Under the pieces are notes generated by a model. It did not search any database. It was given only the letters and a program-made list of their open reading frames with translations, and was not told where the DNA came from. Source: Bonia amplexicaulis (taxonomy: Eukaryota; Streptophyta; Magnoliopsida; Poales; Poaceae). Taken from it: a DNA stretch of 64,000 bases. The stretch covers positions 9,931,403 through 9,995,402 of the forward strand of contig CM070739.1 of NCBI GenBank assembly GCA_036346245.1, given 5' to 3'. Both the position numbers and the translations under genes were made by a program. Positions 1 through 9,754 of this stretch are shown here, piece by piece. Numbering within the stretch: the stretch's first letter is position 1; each line of letters opens with the position of its first letter.

Positions 1-845
1 CTCCTCCACGAATGTGCTCCTCGCTTCATATTCTGCAATTTATCAAATAGATCACGCTTGTAATGACGAGGAACAAAACAGGCTCTCATTTCCGCTTCAT
101 CTCTTGCCATGTTGCAACAGGTTTTCTCCATTCTCAACTCTTTGAGTAATGACTTGTTCCCACCAATCCAAAGCATAACCTTCAAACTCAAGTGATGCCA
201 ACTGTATCTTTCTCTCATCCGTATAGTGATGCATACGGAATATTTTATCAACCTTCAATTCCCAAGTGAGATACTCCTCGGGATCTGTTCCACCTGCAAA
301 CTTGGGCATGGAAAACTTGAGCCTGCCCAATCCATCATCTTCATTGCGTGGACGACGATCTGGTCATTGTAATGCAAAGCAAAATCACCATCCACTTCCA
401 TCGCATGTGCAGCACCACCACGCCCACCACGGCCTCCACCTAGACCCCGACCACGCCTCCATGGGCTCCTCCTCGTCCTCCTAGCTGTGGTGGACGCACC
501 ACGCTGGCTGCCACTCGGTGTTGCGGTGCAGGAGGTACATGTGCAGCAGCTTCTCCTCCTTGAACACTTGCTTCATCGCCGCCATTGCGAGCTTGTATAA
601 GCCTCAGTGAGGGTCCCAATGTCCTCCGCAATTGGCGCACATTTTCATCAGCTTGTATCTCCATATTTTGCATATCCTTGCAATTTGATCAGCAAAAGAA
701 TCATGCTTCTCGTGGAGTTGATTGAGCCTTGGTGTAGCTCACGTTGAAAGTGTTCGCGAGTGCCCCAAATTGATATTGCTTGACGAATGCACGAGTTTCA
801 TTTGTCCCACCACTCTCATCATGGTGTTCTTCTCCACCGACATGG
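1..845 (-). pseudogene. Ty3/Gypsy gag relic of element A1 (cut by window start)
   Basis: Minus-strand gag of the A family, the structural capsid/nucleocapsid protein of a Ty3/Gypsy retrotransposon. The start is near 843 (MSV...), by analogy with the plus-strand A copy at 31528. Readable blocks are a coiled-coil-like stretch (QADENVRQLR, about 440-673) and the capsid core (KFSMPKFAGGTDPEEYLTWE, about 97-330), which ends in the family pattern YALDWWEQV. Several frameshifts separate the blocks, and the C-terminus with the zinc knuckle lies outside the window. It is nearly identical to the gag at 31528-33000, so both belong to one family. Non-functional as it stands. Confidence 0.85.
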
Positions 846-1843
846 TTAGTTATGCAAGAAACAAATAGCGTGTATATAATAATGCTTTGTGGAAATCACT
901 CAATCTCACTATGTCCTCTCTCCAAGTAAAGTTTTACCCTTCCAAGTGAATTAAGGCCAATAAAACTTACACCGGTAGAAGTGACAACACAGTGATGATC
1001 AAGCGAAATTAAGAGTGTTCACTACTTGCACAACAACGGTTATATGGTGGAGCTTGGCATGAGAGTGTATATCCTAGCAATCTGAAATTCTTGATGTTGT
1101 AAAGTTAAGTAATAATCCAAGCTAGAATACTTTGCCTAAGTGCTGATCCAAAAGATTTAAGTGAAGTTTATGAACGCACTGCATAAAGATTAATGTGACT
1201 CGATGCAAACAAAGGAATGAGCTAGGCAATCTGAAATTAAAGAATAGATAGCTCGTTTCGCACCAAGTACTAGGAGAGACGCTAGCCAATTGCAATGATA
1301 TGAATGTAAGGGCACGAGATTGCTCAAGAGGTTAAATTACACAATCTGAATTTATGGATTAAGAACTCACCCAAATTCGCCAATGCTTTCTTTTTTTCTT
1401 TCTTTCTTTCTTTCTTTCCTTCTCTTTTTTTGGCTCAACTTCCTCTTTTCTTTTCTTTCAAAGGCCAAACTAGGTTTAATTGTTCTTTTGGTTTGCATAG
1501 GTCACAAATTTTCAGCAAGGTGAGAAGTACTCAAGAGCAGCCCTAGATGCAATATTCAACAGCTTAGTCTCAAATGATGAAAAGAATATCGCAAGATTTT
1601 TTTTTGGATTGGACACAAAGATTAGGCTACGCAAATAAACACGAACGATCAGCACCTAAACAAAAATTCTAATGGATCAAAACCTAACAAAACTCACAAA
1701 ATTAACAGATGCAAAACTAGGGTTTGGTTAATTTTTTTTTCTGTTGCAATTTTCAGTTTAATGGACTATAGGACGTAAAAAATAAATCAATCTAAAAGTA
1801 AGGGTAAATAATCCTACCGAGTAAACCGCGCTCTGATACCAGA
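846..1843 (-). other. 5' leader of element A1 with primer binding site
   Basis: Untranslated leader between the 5' LTR and gag of A1. The primer binding site, reading TGGTATCAGAGC on the minus strand, is at 830-841, two bases from the LTR, and fits the 3' end of initiator tRNA-Met. The leader carries a pyrimidine-rich simple repeat and is shared almost unchanged with the leaders at 30525-31527 and 50204-51182. No coding sequence seen. Confidence 0.8.
1387..1430. repeat. (TTTC)n simple repeat
   Basis: Tetranucleotide run of TTTC units with minor interruptions inside the A-family leader. The same position in the plus-strand copy holds a GAAA run at about 30940-30985, so the microsatellite travels with the element. 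Confidence 0.85.
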
Positions 1844-2541
1844 TGATACGGGTCGCCCGATCTTCTCGACGAGGATCCGGATACTCACGTGGATTTGATG
1901 AACCGTAGTGATCCCCGTTGCCAATGCAAGAGTTAGCACTCTATAATTCGCCCAACTCACGTGCTGAACTTCACGACCACCGATGAAGTTCTATTGTGCT
2001 CCAAATTCCCAGCGGAAAAGGTTGAACAATCTTAATTTCAATGAACTCCCAATTCTCTCAAGTGGTTTGCCCAACGAAAGAACAAGAGTTTTCTATTATC
2101 AAAGTGGTTCCCCTTACAATGGGGTCTACCCTTAATATATAGTCTCAGCCCAAGGCTATCCAACACTAAACTTTCCATGTGGTACTATTCACGCGACCGT
2201 AGCACGGCACTGTTCATGGACCGTGATGGTTACTGTTCACGACCATAAACACCGTAGAGCTGCGCATCTTGTAGCACAGGCCTGGTACTGTTCACGCATT
2301 GCACTATTCATGGCTGACCATTGTTCATGCTGTCCTTGATCTCCATTCATCACCGACTCTTCAAACACGAGCACAAGTAAAACATTGTTTTAGGTAGTAT
2401 ACAATTCTCATTAAAATTAATGACATGTTCATTAAGGAGCAGGTTCACACAGGATTGTAGTTTCTTGGCTCGTGCTCTTTTATTGGTCCTGTTATTGAAG
2501 CCTCATTACTAGCTTTGGCATTACTAGCGATGTCCTCATCA
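1844..2541 (-). repeat. 5' LTR of element A1
   Basis: A-family LTR of 698 bp in minus orientation. On the minus strand it begins TGATGAGGACATCG (plus end 2541) and ends CCCGTATCA (plus 1844), with the primer binding site directly inside. It matches the LTRs at 29819-30524 and 36297-36929. It is inserted in the leader of element B1. The partner LTR lies outside the window, so the target duplication cannot be checked (right flank CCGCA). Confidence 0.85.
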
Positions 2542-2822
2542 CCGCATGCAGATCTTGTTCATGCAATCGTAGTGATCGGATATTTTGTTTGAATTTTGGA
2601 TTGGACACAAAGATTAAGCTACGCAAATAAACACGAACGATCAGCACGTAAACAAAATTTCTAATGGACCAAGACATAATAAAACTCACAAAAATAGCAG
2701 ATGCGAAACTAGGGTTTGGATTTTTATTGTGTTTTTGGTTTATGGACTATAGGACAGTAAGTAATAAACTAAAATTTAAAGGGATAAGATCCTACCGAGT
2801 AAACCGCGCTCCGATACCAAGA
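2542..2822 (-). other. Leader fragment of element B1 with primer binding site
   Basis: Start of the internal region of a B-type element, minus strand, cut at 2541 by the insertion of A1. The primer binding site is at 2808-2819 (TGGTATCGGAGC, one mismatch to the usual motif). No coding sequence. Confidence 0.7.
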
Positions 2823-3790
2823 TGATACGGGGTCGCCTGATCTTCTCGACGTAGGATGGATACTCACGGAGTCTTGATGAAACGCAATGATCCTCCAATG
2901 CCAATGCAAGGGACGAACACACTTTAATCCGCCAAACCACACTCGTGTTGATTTCGCGACCACCAAGCGAAGATCTATCGTGCACCCAATTCCCAATGGA
3001 AAGGCTGAACGATCTTGATTGAAGAAAGTAACTCCTAATTCCCTATGGAACTTAGGCAACAATGCTAAACTCGAACATACTTTAGTAGATTGATTATTCT
3101 CAAACGTGGTCTCCTTACAATGGGGGTCTAACCCTTAATATATAGTACCCTGACCACCTCATGGCTGGCCAAGAGGTCCTAAACAAACTCCAACACATCC
3201 CTACATGTATTTGGAAACAAACTCACACAAAAGGAAAACCTAAAATTAAACCGTCACAATGTTTCGGTCATAACTTTTATCCGTGACGAATTTGAAGGTG
3301 GGCTGAATCCATTGCGTAGCCCTTGAAATTATCTTTCCAACGAGTACAAGAACACCTGAATCGGACTCCGTTTGTGAAAGTTATGGCCTTTAGTAACTGC
3401 CTGTCAGGCTGTCCCGAACCGAATCCGAATTGAATTCTGAGTTGAATCCGAGTTTGAATTGGATTGAGCACGTGGGAGGTCCGAATTTGGCTTGAAAATC
3501 TTATCCAAAACTTGTAGTTTAAGTCCTTGGGCTCCTCCCTTTTTGCTCTCCCACTGCAGTGGCTTCTTTCCTCCTTGTGCTTCTCCATAACTTTGGCCCC
3601 GGAATCATCATAATATTCAAACCTAATAATAAACAAGAATTTGGCATAAGGTAGTATATCGTTCCCACAAATAGAAGGAAATTCATTAAGAAACAAATTC
3701 ATCTGACAATATTTAATGTGGCTCAATTCTTCTTTCCAGTGAAATAATGTATTTGACTTAAAAGTGCTAAGCATATGCGTATCCGCATCA
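2823..3790 (-). repeat. 5' LTR of element B1
   Basis: B-type LTR of 968 bp in minus orientation. On the minus strand it starts TGATGCGGATACGC (plus end 3790) and ends CCCCGTATCA (plus 2823). An ORF enters from its 5' end (3277-3774, beginning MLSTFKSNTLFHWKEELSH), matching the LTR-encoded polyprotein tail seen in other copies. A plus-strand LTR fragment abuts it head-to-head at 3791. Confidence 0.8.
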
Positions 3791-4099
3791 AGACCCCCAT
3801 TGTAAGGCAGACCACGTTTGAGAATAATGAATCTACTAAAGTTTGTTCGAATTTAGCATTGCTACCGAAGTTCCATAGGGAATTAGGAGTGATTTTCTTC
3901 AACGAAGATCGTTCAGCCTTTCCGTGGGAATTGGGTGCACGATAGATCTTCGCTTGGTGGTCGGCGAAATCAACACGAGTGTGTTTTGGCGGATTAAAGA
4001 GTGTTCGTCCCTTGCATTGGCATTGGAGGATCATTACGATTCATCAAGACTCCCGTGAGTATCCATCCTACGTTGAGAAGATCGGGCGACCCCGTATCA
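3791..4099 (+). repeat. Terminal part of a B-type LTR
   Basis: The last 309 bp of a B-type LTR in plus orientation, ending GACCCCGTATCA. The first two thirds are absent, either displaced by the minus-strand element to the left or deleted. It sits inside the 5' LTR of element E. Confidence 0.7.
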
Positions 4100-4430
4100 C
4101 CGTACATTGTGCACCAATAAAAGGCTAGGGCCTTAGCCCCATTGTAACGCGGGCTATGATTTGAGAAATAGAAACCAGAAAATCACCATGGTTTGGTGGC
4201 TATTGTTGGCGTGTTCTTGATATTTCCATCAAGGAATTGCTCTTAGCGTGTTGAATCCAATTGTGGTGTTGGATTCTACTCGCTGAACTTCGGTTTCTCT
4301 ACCCTTCATTCACGTGCTGTGGTGTGCGTGGGAGAAGGCTTATCTTAGAGAGGGCATCCAACAAGGCGTATCGTGAAAGATCAGGGCCAAGCAACGGGGT
4401 TCAACTAGCTTGCTAGGTGGATCCGCATCA
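4100..4430 (+). repeat. 3' part of the 5' LTR of element E
   Basis: Sequence unlike the A, B and C LTRs. It ends GGATCCGCATCA, followed at once by a primer binding site. The start of this LTR is missing because B-type DNA occupies the position to the left. The other LTR of the element begins at 6337. Confidence 0.7.
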
Positions 4431-4433
4431 TCT

Positions 4434-4445
4434 TGGTATCAGAGC
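4434..4445 (+). promoter_or_regulatory. Primer binding site of element E
   Basis: TGGTATCAGAGC, three bases after the LTR end. It is the usual complement to the 3' end of initiator tRNA-Met in plant Ty3/Gypsy elements. Confidence 0.8.
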
Positions 4446-4482
4446 GTGGTTAGTCACGGTACGAGGTTGCTGAATTTTTCTT

Positions 4483-5870
4483 AATGGCGGGTTCCATGAA
4501 GACTAAAGATGGCGATGCGCGACATAATGATGCCGAGCTAATTGGGGAGGTGCCCCAATATGCGGCGTCTTTGCCGCCCGAGGTATGAATTGGATTTGAA
4601 GCGACACGTGACTACTTCTTAAGTTGTCACCGGAAGCTTGAAGGCAAGGTTGATGATTTGGGGCGCGAATTGATGCTTTGACGGAGGCGCTACGCAACCA
4701 GCCACCACAATTTCAGCATGCTGAACAGAGACCTCAGTATCTCGAACGACGTGACCATATGAAGACAATGAACATGAGGAGGTCTTTGATGGTGCAGTGG
4801 GCTTTGGTCCACAACCGCGCCATGCTCGGGACTACCGTGGTGCTGACCGTGGTAGGGACATGCGTGGCAGAGGTGCTGCCCATGGTAGACGTATGCATGA
4901 TGGTGTTGGGTTTGCTCAGCGTGTTGCCATGGATGATGGAATTGGGCGGATAAAAATTTCTATCCCATCATTTAATGGTAAAGCTGAACCGAAGGACTAC
5001 TTGGATTGGGAGATGCGTGTCGAACAAATTTTTGACACCCATCACTATACTGAGGATAAGAAGATCCGTTTGGCGACAATTGAGTTCACTGGATATGCTC
5101 TTGTTTGGTGAAACCAATTGTGTCGCGTAGGAACTCGTCCAGATACTTGGACACAACTGAAGAATATTTTGAGGTGACGTTTTGTCCCAGCACACTACAC
5201 GAGGACCTTGTACAACCGGCTACAACAACTACGTCAAGGTAATTCTAGTGTTGATGAATATTATAGAGAGATGGAGATGTTGATGATCCGTACATGGACA
5301 GAGGAGCATGATGAGGCTACTATGGCACGTTTCTTTAATGGGTTGAATGAGGATGTGCAAGATAGGGTGGAGATGGTCCATTACTACAACATTGAAGACT
5401 TGGTGCATCAAGCTGAACGTGCTGAACAACAATTGAAGCGCAAACAAGCCAAGGGTGGACATGCTAACACTCAAACAAAGTCATGGAGGCGTTCATTACA
5501 GCAAGGCGATGATGTGGGTTCACACTCCAAAGTGGCGGCATCAAGTCGTTCAAATGGTGCTCTTTCAAAGGAGGCAAGCAACAGAGGTAAAGAAGCAACT
5601 AAAACTGATTCTAGTTTGCCTTCTAATGCTTGTGCTAGAGAAATTGAGTGTTTCAAGTGCAAGGGAAGAGGTCATATGATGCGTGATTGCCCAAATCAAC
5701 GAAGGGTGCTTCTCACTAAAGATGGCTATGCTTCAACAAGTTCTAGTAGTGATTCTGAAAGTGAAAAATCCGACGATTCCAAGGAGGATGTTGTCTATTG
5801 TGATCCAGAATTGAATGGTGTTAATCTTTTGGTCCGAAAGGTGCAAAGCAAAGAAACTGAAACCAAATGA
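4483..5870 (+). pseudogene. gag of non-autonomous element E
   Basis: Gag relic beginning ATG GCG GGT TCC at 4483. The capsid core runs from about 4950 (KISIPSFNGKAEPKDYLDWE) to YALVW near 5110, where a TGA replaces the second tryptophan codon of the family's WW pair. Another in-frame TGA lies near 5174. From 5208 the frame is open for 220 codons with the capsid C-terminal region (GNSSVDEYYREMEMLMIRT) and a CCHC zinc knuckle, CFKCKGRGHMMRDC, at about 5650-5690, then a serine/acidic tail. It would package element RNA. Frameshifts near 4680-4800 make it inactive. Confidence 0.85.
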
Positions 5871-6280
5871 CAGCGGTGGAGTGTTTTCCAAGCGGAGGGC
5901 AAGATCAAAGATAAAGCATGCAAGTTGATCATAGATGGTGGAAGTTATACAGTTGTGATTAGCAAAGATTTGGTGTATGCTTTAGGGCTGTCCACGTGGA
6001 GGCATCCTCAACCACATCATGTGGAGCGGCTACACAACTCCGGAAGACTAAAGATAACTCACAAGGTTGTTGGTGACTATGTTGACAAGGTGGATTGCAA
6101 CGTAGTTCCAATGGATGCATGTGGGTTATTGTTGGGAAGACCATGGCAATACGATTGCAATGCTATGCATGAGGGCCAGTCCAACACATACACTTTTGTA
6201 CATGGGGGAAAGAAGCATGTGTTGAAACCAAAATTGGAGAGTGCTATTCATGTTGATGAAGAAATTACAGCCAAGTAGAA
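5871..6280 (+). pseudogene. Retropepsin-like protease of element E
   Basis: Continues from gag after one stop. The ORF from 5925 holds a retroviral-type aspartic protease with active-site motif LIIDGGS (usually D-S/T-G; here D-G-G, as in the related A, C and G elements) and the second conserved block GLLLGRPWQYD. It should cleave the gag precursor. The frame closes at 6278 and a polypurine tract follows within 60 bp. No reverse transcriptase, RNase H or integrase follows, in contrast to A, C, G and H where RT follows the protease. Confidence 0.8.
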
Positions 6281-6321
6281 GCAAGCTCCCAAGATTACCC
6301 CAAAGCCGAGGACGACTTTGC

Positions 6322-6336
6322 TTCAAGGGGGGAGGA
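6322..6336 (+). promoter_or_regulatory. Polypurine tract of element E
   Basis: A purine run with six consecutive G, ending GGAGGA directly before TGATGTGG of the 3' LTR. This is the plus-strand priming site and marks the true end of the internal region. Confidence 0.8.
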
Positions 6337-6510
6337 TGATGTGGCACCAAGTAGCACTACAACTTTGGCTTTGAATACCAATTCTGAGGTTTCTAATGTG
6401 CACAAGAGACATATTTGGAAAGCTAATGAAGTCTATTTTCCAACGAATCAAACGGCACTTGATTTGGAGCTTTCTACACAAAGTTATGGTAACATATCAA
6501 CCTGCACAAT
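6337..6510 (+). repeat. Truncated 3' LTR of element E
   Basis: Starts TGATGTGGCACC right after the polypurine tract. Only about 174 bp remain before an abrupt switch to F-family gag sequence on the other strand. It does not overlap the 4100-4430 remnant of the 5' LTR, so the age of the insertion cannot be estimated here. Confidence 0.7.
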
Positions 6511-6745
6511 GTGAGAAACAGCACTAGAAGTAGATATTAATGTGTTAGTTTCAAAATCAACATCACTTTGTCCATCTTATACTTTTCTCTTTTCTTTTGG
6601 TGTATCTCTCACACTCTCAGTTTGGATGCTCTCAAACTCACATGTGGTGGAATCACACAGCTCGCTCTTTTTAACACTCTCACTCAATTTGGCTATGTGG
6701 CTCTCATTCTCACATAGGTTTTGATGCATCTCAATTGTTGTATGT
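6511..6745 (-). pseudogene. Fragment of F-family gag C-terminus
   Basis: Minus-strand piece related to 8557-8800. It shares the pattern KSELCDxTxCE and the acidic tail before a stop. It is a broken copy, joined to E on the left and to a plus-strand leader on the right. Confidence 0.65.
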
Positions 6746-7274
6746 ATCATCGGGGCAGCGAAAAAATCTCTATACTGTGGCTGTTTCTATTACATATATC
6801 TTAATTTTCCGTTCATCTTTGAGACTAGTCTTTCATAATTGCAATAAGCGCTCTTCTTGATATTAATTTACACCTGCTAAAATTTTATTCTTTGTTGAAG
6901 GGAAAGCTAAACCTTACTGCCAACAACAAGTTAAAAAAAAGAAAGAAGGAAAGAAAGAAAGAAAGAAGGCAGCCGACAAAGAAAAGGGAAAGTGAGCATT
7001 TGCCAAATTGGGGTTAGCTAATTCTAATATATAATTTCAGCTTGTGTATTTAATTCCTTTGAGCAATCTTGTGCCCTTACATTCATATCATTGCAATTGG
7101 CTAGCATCTCTCCTAGTACTTGGTGCAAAACGAGCTATCTAATCTTTAATTTCAGATTGCCTCCAGTTAGCTCATTCCTTTGTTTGCATCGAGTCACATT
7201 GATCTTTGCGTGTGCGTTCATATATTTCACTTAAATCTTTTGGATCAGCACTTAGGCAAAGTATTCTAACTTGG
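6746..7274 (+). other. Plus-strand leader fragment (A/C type)
   Basis: Non-coding. From about 6890 it resembles the leaders at 18300-18740 and 30780-31250, including a GAAA-rich run (about 6935-6970) and the block with ATCTTTTGGATCAGCACTTA. It is cut at 7275 by a B-type LTR. Confidence 0.6.
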
Positions 7275-7892
7275 TGATGCGGATACGCACATGCTTAGCA
7301 CTTTTCAGGCGAATACATTATTTAATTGGAAAGAAGTATTGAGCCGCATTAAATATTGTCAGGTGAATTTGTTTCTTAAGGAGTTTCTTTTAATTGATGA
7401 TGAACTTGGAATACTACATCATGCTATTATTTTATGTATTCTTAGGTATGATTCATGTGAAGACTTGGGAGGGCAAAAGGGAGGAGCACAAGGACTTAAA
7501 CTACAAGTTTTGGATAAGATTTTCAAGCCAAATTCGGATCTCCCACGTGCTCAATCCAATTCAAACTCGGATTCAACTCAGAATTCAATTCGGATTCGGT
7601 TCGGGACAGCCTGACAGACAGTTACTAAAAAGGCCATAACTTTCACAAACGAAGTCTGATTCAGGTATTCTTGTACTCGTTCGAAACATAATTTCAAGGG
7701 CTACGCAATGGATCCTGCCCCACCTTTAAATTCATCACGGATTAAAAGTTATGTCCAAAAGATTGTGACGGCTTAATTTTAGGTTTTTCCTTTTGTGTGA
7801 GTTTGCTTCCAAATACATGTAGGGATGAGTTGGAGTTGGTTTAGGACCTCTTGGCCAGCTATGAGGTGGAGAGGGAACTATATATTGAGGGT
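7275..7892 (+). repeat. B-type LTR, 3' third missing
   Basis: Plus-orientation LTR starting TGATGCGGATACGC, with the LTR-encoded ORF 7291-7614 (MLSTFQANTLFNWKEVLSR). It breaks off after TATATTGAGGGTT, where the terminal 310 bp should follow, and is joined to a minus-strand leader. It was inserted into the leader to its left (left flank CTTGG; the right flank is lost). Confidence 0.75.
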
Positions 7893-8087
7893 TAAACATG
7901 AACGATCAGCACGTAAACAAAATTTCTAATGGATCAAGACATAATAAAACTCACGAAATAGCAGATGCGAAACTAGGGTTTGGATTTTTTTGTGTGTTTT
8001 CGGTTTATGAACTATAGGACAATAAGAAATAAAGTGAAATTTAAAGGAACAAGATCCTACCGAGTAAACCGCGCTTTGATACCAAGA
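7893..8087 (-). other. Leader fragment with primer binding site
   Basis: Minus-strand start of an internal region next to the LTR end at 8088. The primer binding site at 8073-8084 reads TGGTATCAAAGC. No coding sequence. Confidence 0.65.
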
Positions 8088-8354
8088 TGATACGGGGTCG
8101 CCCGATCTTGTCGACGTAGGATGGATACTCACGAGAGTCTTGATGAATCGTAATGATCCTCCAGTGCCAATGCATGGGACGAATAATCTTTAATCCGCCA
8201 AAACACACTCGTGTTGATTTCGCTGACCACCCAGCGAAGATCTATCGTGCACCCAATTCTCAACGGAAAGGCTGAACGATCTTGATTGAAGAAAATCACT
8301 CCTAATTCCCTATGGAACTTCGGTAGCAATGCTAAACTCGAACAAACTTTAGTA
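8088..8354 (-). repeat. Terminal 267 bp of a B-type LTR
   Basis: On the minus strand this is the end of an LTR (CCCCGTATCA at 8088). It is fused at 8354/8355 to the 3' non-coding region of an F element. The polypurine tract and the first two thirds of the LTR are missing. Confidence 0.75.
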
Positions 8355-8556
8355 GATAAAAAGAACAACACATATGCATGGTATATGTATGAATCAATTA
8401 TCGTGTCATTCTCATTGTTCCACACAAACAAATTAATATAACAACAACCATAAGATGTATACATTGCAACATTGTCTTTCATATCATTATCTCCTCGTCT
8501 TTTACTTCCAATGATGCCGATTGTTGAAAATTCAACTCCTCTTCTTTAATGTCGAG
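8355..8556 (-). other. Post-gag region of element F
   Basis: Read on the minus strand, gag is followed by a short in-frame acidic extension and then by a region with weak ORFs (VWNNENDTIIDSYIYHAYVL). The same sequence occurs at 52019-52140, where it leads directly into a polypurine tract and LTR. This shows that in family F the 3' LTR follows gag without pol. Confidence 0.65.
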
Positions 8557-9425
8557 CTACACAATATGAGAAATAACACTAGAAGTACAGAGTAAATTGT
8601 TAATTTCAGCAATAACCTCACTTTGGCTATCATCTACTTCCCTCTTTTCTATTGTCTTTTCTATTGGTGTATCTCTCTCACACTCAATGGAGATGCTCTC
8701 CACTTCACATATGGTGAAATCACACAGCTCACTCTTTTTATCATTCTCATTCAATTTGGCTATTTGTCTCTCATTCTCACATGGGTTCGGATACATCGCA
8801 TCCCCCAAAGATTGTGGGTCTGCAACGGAGCAATCACGAGTAACCACAATCTCTTCATGAAGCAATGGAGCAATACTATATGAAGCCAGGACCGAAGGAA
8901 AAATCCCATGCTTGGTCGCCTTCTCTTGTGTCACATAAGTGGACTTCAACCCTTGTCGCAGTCCTGTCAACTTTTCCACTAGGGAACGCTTGTATTGGTA
9001 AGGTACAAAACGTGCACGAAAATGCTGCTTCATTTGCTCCCAGGTGACAATTGGATATTCCTGGCTTTCCATACGTTTACGAACAAACCACTCCCACCAA
9101 TGTGTGGCATAATCAGCCAACCCATTGGACGCAAGTAATAGCATCCTCTCATTGGAATAATTGTGCATCCGAAATAGCGTATCAATTTCTAGCTCCCAAT
9201 TGAGTATTCTTCCACATCTGTACTACCTGAAAATATAGGTATAGGAAATTTGGGCTTAGTGACAAAATCCTTACGATGCACGTCGGGGTAGTTGAACATG
9301 GTGCGCAGCTCCAAGAAGTTGTTGTTGATGTCCGTACGTAGCTGCATAACCTCCTCCCTAAAGTTGTTCAATTCAAAGAAACCAAAGTAGTTCGGACGCA
9401 AATGGAGCAAATTGGGGCACGGCAC
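8557..9425 (-). pseudogene. gag of non-autonomous element F
   Basis: Minus-strand gag of about 280 codons in two frames (9425-9189 and 9168-8557, one frameshift). The N-terminal part ends in the capsid block KFPIPIFSGSTDVEEY. The second part carries RMHNYSNERMLLLASNGL and YATHWWEWFVRKR, then RARFVPYQYKRSLVEKL, the usual Ty3 capsid pattern. The C-terminus is acidic and lacks a CCHC zinc knuckle in the readable part. No protease or RT follows. Confidence 0.75.
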
Positions 9426-9754
9426 AGCGAGGTGCAGCTAGGGTTGCTAATCCGAGCCGAAAGGAAGCAAAGACAGGTTGGTATTTGTTATTTTTGGGTG
9501 CTAATGAATGGAATCAATTAGCAATTTTCTAGGGTTTATGTGGACACAAACATCAAGCAACGCAAATGTGCACAAAGATCAGCACGTAAACAAAATTTCT
9601 AATGGACGAAAACTTAACAAAACTCACGAAAAATAACAGATTGAACTACGGTTTTGGTATTGCAATTTTCGGTTTAATAGACGATAGGACAGAAAACGAA
9701 TCTAACTACGGGTAAAGAAGTTCTCGTCGAGTAAACCTAGAGTCTGATACCATA
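9426..9754 (-). other. Leader of element F with primer binding site
   Basis: Untranslated leader on the minus strand with primer binding site TGGTATCAGACT at 9741-9752, two bases from the LTR. It is much shorter than the A/C leaders (about 330 bp). Confidence 0.7.

Noticed and set aside
3277..3774. Stand-alone gene in the B-type LTR
   Set aside because: The frame recurs in all B-type LTRs in variable, often broken form; better explained as the LTR-borne tail of the element polyprotein.
4434..4445. tRNA gene from initiator tRNA-Met similarity
   Set aside because: Only the short primer binding site complement is present; no cloverleaf. The same holds for the other primer binding sites.
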